Positions 41,918 to 59,934 are shown, counted from the first letter of the stretch. The stretch is 64,000 nt of DNA from Trifolium pratense (GCF_020283565.1 NC_060065.1:50766409-50830408); one strand, 5' to 3'. Program-made: numbers and translations. Notes: generated by a model from the sequence alone, not told the origin.

Positions 41918-42394
41918 CTAGAAAATAGCATGTACAGGACCTGGACTCACTAACGCCGAACCAGGCATAGTAGGTGTGGGCGGCTCCGCCACACTCTGCG
42001 GCGGAGGTGGCGGCGGAGACTGCATCAATGGCGGCGTTGGAGGAGGAGGAGGAGTGTTAGAGCTAGAATCAGGCGGAGGAGGAGGAGGTGTATTGGAGCT
42101 GGAGCTGGAATCAGGCGACGGAGGAGGAGGTGTTGGATTTGTTACCGGTGGTGATTCTGATTGTGCTGGAGGAGCTGGTGGAGAAATGGGATTTTCCGGA
42201 GAATAAGGAGGAGAATTGAAATTGGGTGTCGGGAAATTCCCAGAAGAAGAACTGCAAGATTCATCTGAGCATTTAGTGTTGTTGTTGTTACTGTGACGGT
42301 GGCGTAAGAGACCAAATCCTAAGATCAGACCGGTAACAACCAAAGCAGTAACAATGAAGATGAAGATCTTTGTTGCTTTACCCACGTAACACAT
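41918..42394 (-). CDS. Proline-rich single-pass membrane protein
   Basis: Single exon, 158 residues from the ATG opening MCYVGKATK. The frame extends 10 codons further but without an ATG. Residues about 8-30 are a hydrophobic segment (IFIFIVTALVVTGLILGFGLL), followed by a basic HRH and an Asn-rich linker, CSDESC and a long Pro/Ser-rich tail with five PPPPP-type runs. It looks like a small plant membrane or wall-associated protein with an extensin-like tail. I do not recognise a named family; function unknown. Intron structure outside this exon was not needed. Confidence 0.75.
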   Translation of the reverse strand: MCYVGKATKIFIFIVTALVVTGLILGFGLLRHRHSNNNNTKCSDESCSSSSGNFPTPNFNSPPYSPENPISPPAPPAQSESPPVTNPTPPPPSPDSSSSSNTPPPPPPDSSSNTPPPPPTPPLMQSPPPPPPQSVAEPPTPTMPGSALVSPGPVHAIF

Positions 42395-42863
42395 TTTGAT
42401 TTTTCCTCTGAACTTGTTCTGCAAGATGTAGAGTTAAGAAAATAGTGGGGACTCTGTTTCTGAATTTTAGTATCTATCTGTTTTTTTGTTTGTTTTGGAG
42501 AGAGATAAGAGTGTGGGATTTATGGGTTGTTTTTCGTCTTTTTCTCATGGTGTTATGAGAGTGTGCATATCAAAGAGCTTTGTTACTGGTTGTTCTAACT
42601 GGCTTATATAAATTAGGGGCTATATATTGAGTTGGAGACACGTGATGGGTAATTTAAGTGAATGCGACGAGTATTGGTAATGCCCAAATAAGGACCAAGG
42701 TCAAGGACGCTTTGCACTTTACTACTGCCCAGTGCCCACAGTGTGCCATAAATAAGAGGTTTATAGTGACAGACTGTAACCATTACCCATGCTAACCTAT
42801 TTTAATTCTGCCCATTAACATTAGCCATTTTTCTTTGTAAAAAAAAAAAAAAACATTAGCTAC

Positions 42864-42994
42864 CAATCGTTAGTTGGTTCAGTGGTGATTAACGCTGAAC
42901 TTAGTAGGGAGGATCACGGTTCGATCTTCCGCAACTGCAATCGGGAGGGGGTTGGAAAACTGACCCCGAACCAGATTAAACTGGTGGTGAAAAC
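42864..42994 (+). mobile_element. tRNA-derived SINE
   Basis: TAGTTGGTTCAGTGGTGATT (A-box side) and GATCACGGTTCGATCTTCCG (B-box side), then ACCCCGAACCAGATTAAACT and GGTGGTGAAAAC followed by an A-rich tail. The clearest member of this family in the window. Confidence 0.75.
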
Positions 42995-43045
42995 TAAAAA
43001 AAAAAATTAGCCATTTTCAACACACAATAAAAAAGTCGGCATATT

Positions 43046-43140
43046 AAGCCACTAGGTTTGCTCTAGTGGTGAGAGACTTGGTTAGTATGCTAGAGGTCCT
43101 AAGTTCGATTCTCAGCTCATTGTAAAAAAAAATTGAGTCC
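43046..43140 (+). mobile_element. Second SINE-like family member
   Basis: AAGCCACTAGGTTTGCTCTA and GTGGTGAGAGACTTGG precede a B-box-like AGTTCGATTCTC and an A-rich tail. It differs in sequence from the family at 42,864. Confidence 0.5.
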
Positions 43141-43869
43141 GTCTAAGTAATTTATAAGAAAAAAAAATTAAATTTTTATTATTATAAGCAAAATAAACCA
43201 ATTTTTATTATTTTTAAAATTTATTTTTACTCATTCTCATTGCATTTAATTTGTTTTCTCTCACATTTTTCTCATAATCAATAACCAATAAAAACTATTT
43301 TAACATTTCTTATTAAACTTATTTTAATAAAAACACAAAAAAAAATATGCTTCAAATTATTTTGTTTTGTTTTTCTTAATAAGTGTGAAAAAAATTCTTA
43401 TAATTTGAGATAAAGGAAGTAATTGATCACACAAATTTCAAGAGGATGCGTTCATATGTGACTTCTTAACATGTAGTATTATATAAGGATACATTTTTCT
43501 AAAAACATATACCAGCCAATGTTATGCTACTGTCATTTTTTTTTTAGAAAAATACTACTTAAACAAAAAACCTACACCAAATACCTACACATAGGGGTGG
43601 CAAAGTGGACAATTTATCTCGTTTAAGTTCACCCCATTTAACACCGTTAAAAAATAGGATAGATCAGCTTAGGAGTTCAAGCTCAAACACTGCTCTATTT
43701 ATTCGCGAATTGATGAGTCAACCCGTCAAACTTTTGTTTTTCCACTTATTATTTTCTAATTATTGAAATTATAGAAACAAAGAGATTTCAATGCGACGGA
43801 ACAAATGCATACCTTAAACGAAAAACAAAACATAAATAGAAGCAAAAAAATAGAAACGATTGATTCAAA

Positions 43870-44462
43870 GCTTCACTTAAATGCTTGTGAATGTAGCGGA
43901 AAAAGAAACGGAATATGACAATGAACATGCATGACTAGACGACAAGCGTGACTGGGGCGGCATTGGTTTGGCATGCCTGACTGAGGCGGCGCGCGGAAGG
44001 AATTACACGATAGGGGAAGAAGATACACATTGAGCTTGGAAACCTAGTTTTAAATTTTTTATTACTCTTAGATTAGTAAAGGAAAAAAAAAAAAAGACTT
44101 AAATCAATGGGTTGCTGCCTGCTTATTTCATTTTGTTCATAAATGTTGATAAAAACACAAAAAACTATTTTTACATTTCCTATTAAACTTCACCTAAATG
44201 CCTGTGAATGTAGCGGAAAAAAAAAACAGAATATGACAATGAACATGCATGACTAGACGACAAGCGTGACTGGGGCGGCAGTGGTTTGGCATGGCAGCGC
44301 GCGGAAGGAATTACATGATAGGAGAAGAAGATACACATTGAGCTTGGAAACCTAGTTTTAAATTTTTAATTACTCTTAAATTAGTAAAGGAAAAAAAAGA
44401 AAAGACTTATTAAATCAATGGGTTGCTGCCTGCTTATTTCATTTTGTTCATAAATGTTGATA
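43870..44462. repeat. Two-copy tandem repeat, ~280 bp unit
   Basis: About 43,870-44,153 and 44,189-44,462 share CTTGTGAATGTAGCGGAAAA / GCCTGTGAATGTAGCGGAAA, GAACATGCATGACTAGACGA, GTGACTGGGGCGGCA, GCGCGGAAGGAATTACA, CACATTGAGCTTGGAAACCT and GGGTTGCTGCCTGCTTATTT. The unit includes a GC-rich patch (GGCGGCGCGC) in AT-rich surroundings. Part of it may belong to the element that starts at 43,593. Confidence 0.85.
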
Positions 44463-44840
44463 AACATTAGTAGTAGTTCATTTTCACTTTGTCCGGAAGA
44501 ATAACAATGGTTGATTTGATAATGATACATAGACAGGATGAAGTTGAATATTCTGGCAAGTAATAAGGATTTGGTACTATGCAGGGCAATGTATTTATTT
44601 GTTATCGGGGTCCATTTGACATGATGAGGAAATGGGAATCTATGGTGAACGAGGATGAATCACAAGTTAAAATATTGTTTGAACTTTGTAGCAATAGCAA
44701 CCGTTAAAAGGGGAAGCTGTCAATATAGAGAATTGAGCCTGACAGATATGCATGTTTGCCACGTCAAACTCCGTGATAGGGGTGTCTTCCTGTTCAAGTT
44801 ACCTGACCCAACAGTGACCCTCCCTTAATGCATTCGTATC

Positions 44841-44967
44841 TACTCAATCCGTCCCAAAATATAAGTAAAAATAAGTTAAAAAAATTGATATATTTGGTTA
44901 AAAATTTGAACCAAATACATTCATTTTTTTAACCGACTTTTATTTATATTTTGGGACGGAAGAGTAC
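44841..44967. mobile_element. Stowaway-type MITE
   Basis: Ends CAATCCGTCCCAAAATATAA and TATATTTTGGGACGGAAGAG are inverted; TA flanks the element. Both ends match the typical plant CTCCCTCCGTCCCA consensus. Confidence 0.75.
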
Positions 44968-45407
44968 ATTATGGGTGGTGTGTGACTGCGTGTATACTCT
45001 ACTTGGATAATGAATCATCCCAATTGAAACAAAAAAAAATTTAAGAGAATAATATGGAATAGAAAAATTGGAGAGGATTCATTCTCCTCTAATTTGGGTA
45101 TACATTTCTTGCTGAAATATTTTTCTATAGTAGAAATAGATATACACCGTTAATTTGATATATATCAGACGATTCAAAATTTAAATTTTGATTTCAATCC
45201 TTCATTTGAAAAGTTGTAATTGCTTGACGCATTTAGATATAACACAGTTACAATAGGAAATCATGTTCAAATTGAATCTCTACTGTCCTTTTTGTCCTAT
45301 TATCCTTGCTGCTTTTCGTCAAATGATTGATAGTAAAATAAATAATTTTAAAAAGAGAAAAAAAAACATAAATGAACGGTTGAGATGATGACAACACATG
45401 CAACAGT

Positions 45408-45598
45408 AGAGGTACGGGTAATTCCATCTCCCAACAAGCTCGGGCACTTGCTCAGGCTCTCCCAATTTTTTTGATATTTTTAAGGATTAGTTTATGACAA
45501 ATATGAGATTTTTAAGAGTTAGTTTGAGACAAATTGATATTTTTTGTTCAAAACTGAAATTTTATCTACGCTTTATAAATTTCATGGCTCTGCCACTG
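45408..45598. mobile_element. hAT-type element fragment
   Basis: Contains GGGCACTTGCTCAGGCTC, TTTTTAAGGATTAGTTTATGAC, TTTATAAATTTCATGGCTC and TGCCACTG, each with a counterpart in the 9455-9661 element. The left end is degenerate and no target duplication was fixed. Confidence 0.5.
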
Positions 45599-46669
45599 AA
45601 TAGTAGATGACCTGAAGAGGATCTAGATCCAATCATATTCCCTCTACTTAGTTGGTTTCCAAATAACAAAACTAATCAATTAATTTACACAAAAACTCTT
45701 AGAACCTTAAGTCCACAATAATAGTAGAGTTTTACAATATATAAACATGTACATGTATATACGACAATACACAACGACTAATCTTTGTGGTAAACACAAG
45801 AATCTTGGGGGGAGAAAAGGGAGTGAAATTTAAGAAGGTTATTTTTGACATAATACTAAATTGTAGGATTTGTGTTTAAAGGAATTCAATTAAAAGAAAG
45901 TGTAGTAGAGTAGAGTAATTTAAATGACGGTCGTTGTTTATTTTGTTATGTTTGTTGAGTTTTTGTTTTTTGAAGAAGTTAAACTAGTCAATCCAAATTG
46001 ACATCACAGAAAATTGAACTTGAAACTTTAAAGAGGAACATACTTTCAGGTCCCAAGTCAATGACTAATAACTAATGTGTGACTAATTGACCAAGTGTGG
46101 TCTATATAAATAAGAAGGCACTATAACAGAAAGAGTAGTGATAATTTTTCATTCAATCATTTACATATCTATTATCTCTATATTAAAAGTGTGTTTCTCT
46201 TCCCCATCAAATTGGAGTAGTACAATCTGTATTATAGGGGGTATGATTAACATATATTTTCATTCTAAAATGCCAATATCGATTGATCATAATCTACTTG
46301 AGGACTTCTCAAATTAAAGTCCATTTAAGTGAAGCCCAATTAAGAATCAAAGCCCAAGGAGTTTTTTTTCTCGTTTTATAAAAAAAGAGGTCGGCATAAA
46401 TAGAAAAGAAGCACATGAATGAAGAAACACGAGTGAAAAAGGACAGTGACGGTCTACAAGCTCTCTCTTCTATATTATCTTTGATCATTGGTCCAAGAAA
46501 TAAGAACCAACACTGTCCACTTCTCTTTATTATTTTCTCCACCTCAAATTTGGTCCATATATATATATATATTTTACTATAACAATAATCTAAGACCTAT
46601 GCATTGAACCAATTAAGGTTGAATCAGCAATATTAATAATTAGTGGGAGTAATATTGTTGATTAGAAGA

Positions 46670-52285
<5,616 letters not shown>

Positions 52286-53475
52286 AAATGTATATGAAAA
52301 GGAAATGATTGATCAATAATAAAATCGGAGACGAAACAACTTCAGATATCTGCCTCCTTTATGTGTTATCATCTTGAATTTCAAACCAGAATTTGCACAC
52401 TAAGAATATATATATAGGTAAAGAATTTGAATTTGTGCGACAATGAAATAAAAAAATTACTAATACTTAATAGCATTATGTCAGTATCCCAATCCCATGA
52501 TCAATTTTGCAGAGTAACTGTTAACTACAACTTTTATCTAGCAGTTAATCAATAATGTGTAACCAAACCATAAGAGCATCTAAGTTTTGAAACCGAATGC
52601 AATAAGAATAATGCCAATAAACATTTGCGAAGTATCATCTCACACCTCTCACAAACCAACTCTCTCGTATCCGCCAACAAATCTAATAGACAAATATGCA
52701 TATGATATTTTATAGAATTTAAACAAGTTGTAGAAACTTATATTACTCAACTGAATGCTTAAATTAACAACTTATTTTACCTTCTTCCTTTATGATCATT
52801 TGTGCAAAATGCACATGACCTCTTATATTTCAAAAGCTCATGGCTTAGCTCCCTTTGCTGCTACAATAATATGTTTACTACCTGCAAAAAAGCATCAAGT
52901 ATATATATAATACAAACTTGAAATTCAACACGCCAAAGGACAAACTATGTATGGATGTTTGTTTGTGATGTTATATGCTGAATAGCGCCACAATTTCATG
53001 GATTTTACTTTACACCAAAGAAATTGTAGCTCATTGGTGCAATAACTTTTGGCAACTAAAATACTAAGCAAAATGTAATCATAGTTGCAAGTTGCAACAC
53101 ACAAGATAGACTACAAACTATTTTTGTCAATCATTACGAGGCTTAGATACTACTAGTCCGGCCTTATTTATAAGCCAAATTCTCACAAAAAAAAAATTTT
53201 GAATTTGGTAACTTTTGCTTATAAATAAGGCCGGAAGGAGTATCAATAGATAAATAAACTACGAACTAGGGATATGGAGGGTACTCCCACACCCTCTAAC
53301 TTTATCCCCGTTCCCCGCGCAGCAGTGGGGGTAATTATCCCCTCCCCTAAATACCATTGGAAGGACAACCTCCCCTACCCTGCAGAAAAAAATCTACGCA
53401 TGTGGAAATAACTCCCTTGCAATGATCACTGATTAATTGTGACAAGTTTGGAAATAACTCCCTCTTCTTCCTAAT
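52286..53475. other. Beta-amylase 3' side and spacer
   Basis: An AATAAA about 30 bases past the stop is a likely poly(A) signal. The rest is AT-rich with a MITE at 53,149-53,242. No gene recognised. Confidence 0.5.
53149..53242. mobile_element. Short MITE with AGTCCGGCCTTATTTATAAG ends
   Basis: The left end AGTCCGGCCTTATTTATAAG is the reverse complement of CTTATAAATAAGGCCGG(A) on the right, about 94 bp in total. Confidence 0.7.
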
Positions 53476-53627
53476 TTAAACCAATTTTGCAGTAGAAATT
53501 ACAGCATAGTGCTTCCCACAACTAACGAAATTCAAATTGAAACCGTGAAAGAGGTGGAAGAAGAAACCTACACTGTCTTCACAATTGCCAAAATCGATTT
53601 TTAGAAAGAAAAGAAAAAGTACAAATG

Positions 53628-53700
53628 TGGAGATGCGGGGTATCGATCCCCGTACCTCTCGCATGCTAAGCGAGCGCTCTACCATCTGAGCTACATCCCC
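53628..53700 (-). tRNA. tRNA-Ala (anticodon AGC)
   Basis: Minus-strand cloverleaf: acceptor GGGGATG with CATCTCC, D-arm GCTC/GAGC, anticodon stem CTCGC/GCGAG with loop TTAGCAT (anticodon AGC), T-arm CGGGG/CCCCG with loop ATCGATA, discriminator A. Length 73 nt, no intron. The internal A and B boxes are intact, and a T-run on the minus strand soon after the 3' end (53,611-53,620 region) fits polymerase III termination. One G-T pair in the acceptor stem is tolerated. Confidence 0.97.
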
Positions 53701-53888
53701 TTGTGTTAATGCTTCTATCCTGTTCTTTATATCAACTGTAAAACATGCTTTAAGTATGAATCCTTCTGTGCATTCCTCCCATGATTTTTTTTTTTTCATT
53801 AGAAAATACATCAACCAAATAATACTAATGAATGATAAGCAAGTTCTCGTTTATTGAAGAAAATACATTTATTTTTTTATTTTTGTTT

Positions 53889-54025
53889 GATACTCCCTTC
53901 GAACACAATTATAAGAAAAAATGCATTTTTTAGATTTATTGAATAATGGATGTATCTGGCCTACATCCATTATTCAACGAATCTAAAATATGTATTTTTC
54001 TTATATTTGTGTCCGGAGGAAGTAT
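53889..54025. mobile_element. MITE with TACTCCCTTCGAACACAATT ends
   Basis: Left TACTCCCTTCGAACACAATT and right GTCCGGAGGAAGTA, with TGGATGTA / TACATCCA at the centre, form an inverted repeat of about 137 bp. Related to the element at 26,959. Confidence 0.7.
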
Positions 54026-54889
54026 TAACTTTCTGATTTTCAATGGTCTATTAAAGTGTCTGACTAATAATTATTCCAACCAAGAATCAAAATCAGATTC
54101 TTTCAAACAATTTGTTCAACTTATTAACTCCTTGAACTCAATGATTTGGTTAAAGAAAACATCATTTATGTTAACTATATGAGCTGATTAGTTATATAAT
54201 TGTTCCAATTAAAAATTAAACTCGAATTTTTCTAAATAATTCGTTGCTTATTAACTACTTAAAAAAAACCATTTATGTTAACTCTACAGCTTTATAATTC
54301 ATCTGATTAGTTATTTTTTTGGAGTATCAAACTGAAATTTAAAATAAATGTAAGAGAGTAGATCTTAAATTAAGATTTTATGTTTAAATAAATAGGCCTA
54401 TTGGATTCTCGTTAGACACATCATACGTTTACGCAATTATTTTTTTGTTGAGAAAAATATCTTTGCACAATGTTATTGTTTTTTTTTTTGACAGGTGCAC
54501 AATGTTATTGTTAAGTCAAGATTTAACCGAATAAACCAATTAATCCTATCCTATGTTACCTAACATAAGCAATTAAATTGAAACCCTTAAAAACGTATGA
54601 AATTAAAGTGGAAGTTGACATAAATTAAATGGTAGCGGTCAATGAGCTTCACTAAATGACGGATTGTTCGGAAGAATTCGAGTTCGATTATTAAGATCAT
54701 GTGTAATTCTGTCTCGAAATACGTGCATTCAATGCCTCAAAAGTACAAAAAGTTGTTTTTTCAATATAAATTTTATTTTTTATTTCCTTTTTAGGTATGC
54801 TTAACAAGTGCCCCGGGGGCACTGTTTAGCATGACCCTATATATATATGGTTAAGAGATCAAAAGGATAATTACTTTATAAATTCGAGT

Positions 54890-54990
54890 TTTAGTATCAA
54901 GTGGTTCTAGCCCTGAAGCTGAACCGTGATCTTTATACCAAGATCAACGCTAATCATCACTGTACGTCTGTACCAACTAACGATTGGTTA
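54890..54990 (-). mobile_element. tRNA-derived SINE fragment
   Basis: Minus strand: CGTTAGTTGGTACAGACGTA, GATGATTAGCG, GATCACGGTTCAGCTTCAGG (B-box side) and AACCACTTGATACTAAAAC. Diverged member of the 42,864 family. Confidence 0.55.
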
Positions 54991-55449
54991 AGGGGTCTAT
55001 TTTAAAGTGTAAAGAAAGTAATATTAACCGTTAATTAATAAATAAAAAAGACTCTTGATTTTCTCAATTTATATTTTAATCACTTTAGAGATCTAAACGC
55101 ATTTCAATACTACTTTATTTTTAAATGGTCAAAGTTAATAAGTAATTGTTAATATTAGTTTTTTCACCTTGTCACGACTTAATCTCTAGGATTCATTAAC
55201 TCATCTTACCCTTAGTTCAAATCAATTGAAAATCCTACTCTTAATTTTTTCATTTTACACTTCATTCACTTTATTCACTTTATGGAATTCAAATTCCAAC
55301 ATATTATCCCCTAAGTTGATGGTATATAGTGTATGCTTTAAACCTAGCTAAAAGTGATCTCATGTTTGAATCATCCCACAATAGATGATGAAATTGAATT
55401 TATAAATTAGTCGACAATTAGACCGATTATTAGCATAACTCAAAATATA

Positions 55450-55664
55450 CTGAGGACTCGTTTGACCCAGCTTTTTTTAGAGCTTATGCAAACAGCTAAT
55501 GCAATTTTTATATATTATTATAAGTTTGTCAAGGTAGTTTATGATAAAATAGATTATAAAATTATAATTTTCACTAGTGAGAACTTATAAAATTGCATAA
55601 AACATCATTTATATTGCATAAGCTGTTTGCATAAGCTCTAAAAAAAGTTGGGCCAAATGGACCC
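55450..55664. mobile_element. MITE with long inverted arms
   Basis: Left GACCCAGCTTTTTTTAGAGC and TTATGCAAACAGCT; right AGCTGTTTGCATAAGCTCTA and AAAAAAGTTGGGCCAAATGG. The arms are inverted over about 45 bp, with an AT-rich interior. Confidence 0.7.
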
Positions 55665-55926
55665 TAATAACATGTCCAAAAGATTATTTGCGCCCAAAAG
55701 AAAAGAAAAATAGTCTATATAAGTTTAGTTCGGTTGCTAAAAATATAATAATATATATAGTGGTTCGAATTTCGCACGCTCCAGCTATACATCTTGACAC
55801 ATGAAATTTTAATGACTAGACTTACTAAACAAAATAAATAAATACTTCATGTGTGTATGAAGAAAATTCGGTTGAGAGAGGTAAAACCCACTATATGTCT
55901 CTCACAGGTTCTCGGATGGAGACTAG

Positions 55927-56748
55927 TAGTGGTGGCAAAGCGGGCAAGTCCGCCCCGTTTAGGCTCGGCCCGCTTAAGCCCGCCTAAAAACGATACGAGC
56001 CGAGTCAACTTAGGTGGCCGAGTCTAAAATCACAGGGCGCCCCGTTTAACGGCGGACAAGCGAGTTGGCGGGCCGGCCCGTCAAACAAAAAGTTTGTTTT
56101 TGTTTTTTATTTTATTTTTTATTATGACACTTGTGTTGTTACGAAAAACAAGTATATAGCTTATGAGACAAAATCATCAAGGAAGTATGTCATAAATCCA
56201 TTGATTATATACTTATAAAGATGTATGTAGTCACTCTAATTATCAAGAAATTATTTGACTCTGTGTTTAAGGTAATGAATCGGGGAAAAATGTGAACCAC
56301 ACCATATGTGATGTTGATTCAAGTAAAAGAATAAAAAAAGTAAGTTACACTAGAAATCCGGTGAAGAAGAAGAACAAGTATGAAGACCGAAGAAACAAAA
56401 AGAAACAAGAACGACAATAAGAGAGAAAAACGACAACAAGTAATCCTAAATTTGTCACCGGTTGTAACAATGAATAGAAGAAGAAAAAAAACTAAATTTA
56501 TTTTAAATAAGTCTTGTATTTTATTGGGTTGGGTCATCTTATACTATTCATTACTAAAAAAAATAGATTTTATATTTTTATGTAACTCGCGAGCCGGCCC
56601 GCCCCGCCCCATGTCCGCCCCGCTTTTTAAGCGAGTTCGGCGGGACAGGCCAATTAAAGAGGTCGAGCTCAAAACTTAGGCTCAGCCCGCAAAAAATGAC
56701 GAGACAAATGGGCCGGCCCAAAGAATTGGACCCATTTTGCCACGCCTA
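55927..56748. mobile_element. hAT-type element with long GC-rich arms and 8-bp TSD
   Basis: Ends TAGTGGTGGCAAAGCGGGCA and CCCATTTTGCCACGCCTA are inverted. Near-identical 8-bp flanks GAGACTAG (55,919-55,926) and GAGATTAG (56,749-56,756) are target duplications of hAT length. Both arms are strikingly GC-rich (GGCGGGCCGGCCCG left, GCGAGCCGGCCCGCCCCGCC right) while the middle is AT-rich. No transposase. Confidence 0.75.
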
Positions 56749-57301
56749 GAGATTAGTCGAGTCATCGCTAACTACGGTATAAACTTCTTAAAATATTATA
56801 TAAAAAAAATACTACTATTAAGTAAAATAAAAGACATTGGTACGTTGATGGCGGATACACATCAATAATTCTCCCCCCACGTCTGTCTCTCTCTCCAATT
56901 CAACGCACCGTTGTCTCTCTCTGTTCTGTTCTCTGTGACGTGACGTCCCATTCTCCATCTTTCAAACAACAACAACATTCAACAAGTAACAACTTGTTCA
57001 ACTTCAACCTCAAATTCATCATCTATTATTCATTTATATTGTTAATTTGTTAGTACATCTAAAACACAACACAATACCTACATTGTCCAACCAAACCTTA
57101 CAAAACGTGTCAACAAATTCAACCCTTTTCTTCATACTTGTGTTTCTCCAATCACACACATTCTGATTTCATCATTCATCCCTTGTTCTACACGGAACCC
57201 AAATTTCGCTAATTAGGCTATTCTTCTCTACAAGGTGCATTCATTAATCAATCTGTTATTATTAATCAATTAATTAAGAGTTAAAACGAAAATTCGATGA
57301 G

Positions 57302-57370
57302 ATGAAACGGAGATTATGCATCTTTGTTGATGAATTTATTAAAAGGAACAAGACAAATGACAAAACCTAG
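57302..57370 (+). other. Upstream ORF overlapping the formin start
   Basis: ATG in another frame encodes MKRRLCIFVDEFIKRNKTND then KT and a stop. It begins 28 bases before the formin ATG (57,330) and ends at 57,370, so ribosomes using it would bypass both candidate formin start codons (57,330 and 57,357). Confidence 0.6.
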
Positions 57371-59902
57371 TTATTTGGTTGTTTATGTCATTCTTCTTTG
57401 CGCTTTAGCCAAAGGAGGTTCAGAGGGTAAGAGGTGGAAAAATGAGGACTTTTATAGATATTATCTTGGAATAAAGGTACTATTTTCTGTATTTCATTCA
57501 TTTATTAATCATTTTTATTATTAGTATTCTCAATGCATTAACCAAAATTGTACTTGTGAAGCACCAACACCTCTCTGATTAAGCGTGTCGCAGATTAAGC
57601 GTGTCACAGTGTCTGACACTCTTATAACATGTGTCAGACGACTCAGACAAGTGTCCTAAAATAATTTATTTTGTGAATTTTGTGAAGTCTACTATTATCT
57701 ACCATGTAACTTTTGTCAAAAAAATTTAATCTTGCACTCCAAGGAATTTATTAAGGTTTTAAAGCATCTTGATTTAACAAAAATATGCCTAGTTAGTAGT
57801 TAACTTCAAGATTTAGGTAAAGAACATGTTGAACTAGTCCAATTATGTAAGTTTTGGTGTTAATTTGTTGTATGGTGGAGTTTTGGAATCGGAGCCGATA
57901 TGAGGGTTCTCTTGAATTCTTGGAAAGCTATTCAAATTATGTGCCGTCTTGGTTGCATCTCCATCTCCTAGTCTGTTGTGTCATCGGATTAGTCGTGATT
58001 GTAGTGTTTGCATTTCTCTTCGGATGTCCGGTGGTCGTTTGTGGCTAGGACCGAGATCCCAAGAGGATGGTGTTAGCTATCCTTCTGCAATGCTTGGTCA
58101 TACCTGCTGCAGTTTTTCATTTTTCTGTGTGTTTTATCAAATGGAGATGCTTGTTGAGTTAGGGTGTTGTGCTAGAGTTATAGTATCAAATGGTGTGGTC
58201 GGTGTTATGCTATCATTCTGTGTTTGGTTTTCTGCAAAGGAGGGTCTGTTATGTTTAGGTTTGGAGTAGCGTCTAGTGGCATCTTGGTGGCCTATCCTTG
58301 TTTTGATTGTGGCATAGGGGTGGACCTGTATTGGCTTGTAAAATTTTAGCATGCCTTGTGCCTTTTTTTTAATAAAATTCTTTAGCCTTTTCAAAAAAAA
58401 TTGTTGTATGATGGATTGTGTTCGTTCAATTGGTTGATACAGGCAGAGCAGATGTGGAAACATTGCAGGAATGAAATGATAGAGAGGAATTATGATATCG
58501 AATTTGACTTGCATTTATTGGATGAGATGGGCGAAAAGAGATCTAAATTTCTACCTCCCAATGTGAAACAACACTTTCTAGATTGCATCTTAAACAGAAA
58601 TTTTCCTATTCCTGCTTCGGAACAAGAGGGATATTCGTTGAAGAAGCATTATGAGTCACTTTTTGGTTTATCAGATGGACATAGATATTTTCTCTCAGAG
58701 TTACAACATAATCAGACACCACCAAGTCCTGATTCTGTTCCATCATCTGGATCATCACCGAAGCCAAAAGGTCAAGTTGCAGCACAAGTCAATTTGACAC
58801 CTCCAGCTCCTGGACTTCCATACGATGATTTTCTGCTCACTCCACCATTTGCACCACCACCTCCTTCTCGTGCTACTCTTGATGACGAGAAACAACGGAA
58901 ATCAATTATTATTGCTGGAGTTGCATCAGGAATTATAATCTTAATAGGCTTGTTCTTATGCTATCGCGAGGTGAAGAAGAGAAAAATATTTGCGAGAGAT
59001 GACAGGCCTTTACTCATATTAAGTGACTTCTCTGGTGGTATGTTTATGTTCGGCTTTCTATGATAACCTATAATCATTGATAATAGAAAAACATTTATGT
59101 TTAAATGTTTCTTTTGCATTTCAGGTAGTTCACAAAAGTCTACTGCTTTTGAAAATTCTGATATGAGAGAACATGGTATTAACTATGGAACAAATCCTTC
59201 TACTGTTAGGAATTTGCCCATTAAGCATGAAGTCAACAATGGTTCACTGAATGAGATAACATTATCAGATGACAAGGGACAAGTACCGGTGTCACAATTA
59301 CAACATCCTCCAGGAAGATCAGCCCCTGAGGCTCCACCAACACCGCCGCCTCCACCACCTGCTCTTGCACCTCAGCCTCGGACTCGGACTCCACCTCCTC
59401 CAAAAATGTCTCAGGCTCCACCTGCTCCTCCCAAACCAATGGCAGGTAGAAACCAAAAATCACCTCTAGGACCACATCGTCGTACTAGTGATGACTCCGA
59501 TGCTCCAAAACCTAAATTAAAGCCATTTTTCTGGGATAAGGTTTCAGCAAATCCTGATCAAGCTATGGTCTGGCATGAGATCAGAGCCGGGTCATTCCAG
59601 TAAGAAACATTTAAGTCATGTTAAAATCAATTTTTCCATAGAATAATTGTAAAATTTATCAATATGATTGCTGAACCTTATAACAACTTACCAGGTTCAG
59701 TGAAGAGAAGATAGAGTCTTTATTTGGCTGCCCCAACCAGAACAGAAATGAAAGAAGAAAAGATGCTCCTTCTTTAGAACCTTCGGTCCAGTACATTAAG
59801 ATTCTTGAGCCCAAGAAAGCACAGAATTTATCAATTCTTTTACGTGCTCTGAATGTGAGCACAACAGAAGTTACCGACGCCCTTAATGAAGGTGAGTCTC
59901 TT

Positions 59903-59934
<32 letters not shown>

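Larger units (their letters stand above)
42425..46600. other. Repeat-rich spacer without genes
   Basis: Left edge is the promoter of the proline-rich protein gene. Then two SINE-type elements (42,864 and 43,046), a hAT-type left end (TAGGGGTGGCAAAGTGG at about 43,593), a large tandem repeat (43,870-44,462), a Stowaway-like MITE (44,841-44,967) and a hAT-type fragment (45,408-45,598). No supported gene. Confidence 0.5.
53701..55918. other. MITE-rich spacer without genes
   Basis: Contains MITEs at 53,889-54,025 and 55,450-55,664 and a SINE at 54,890-54,990. A short palindrome AGTGCCCCGGGGGCACT lies at about 54,809. No supported gene. Confidence 0.5.

Noticed and set aside
41976..42206. Glycine-rich protein on the plus strand
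   Set aside because: Antisense shadow of the proline-rich coding region; Gly-rich because Pro codons reverse-complement to Gly.
42864..42994. Possible tRNA gene
   Set aside because: A- and B-boxes are present but no cloverleaf with anticodon arm and acceptor stem can be formed; the same sequence recurs with an A-rich tail, so it is a SINE.
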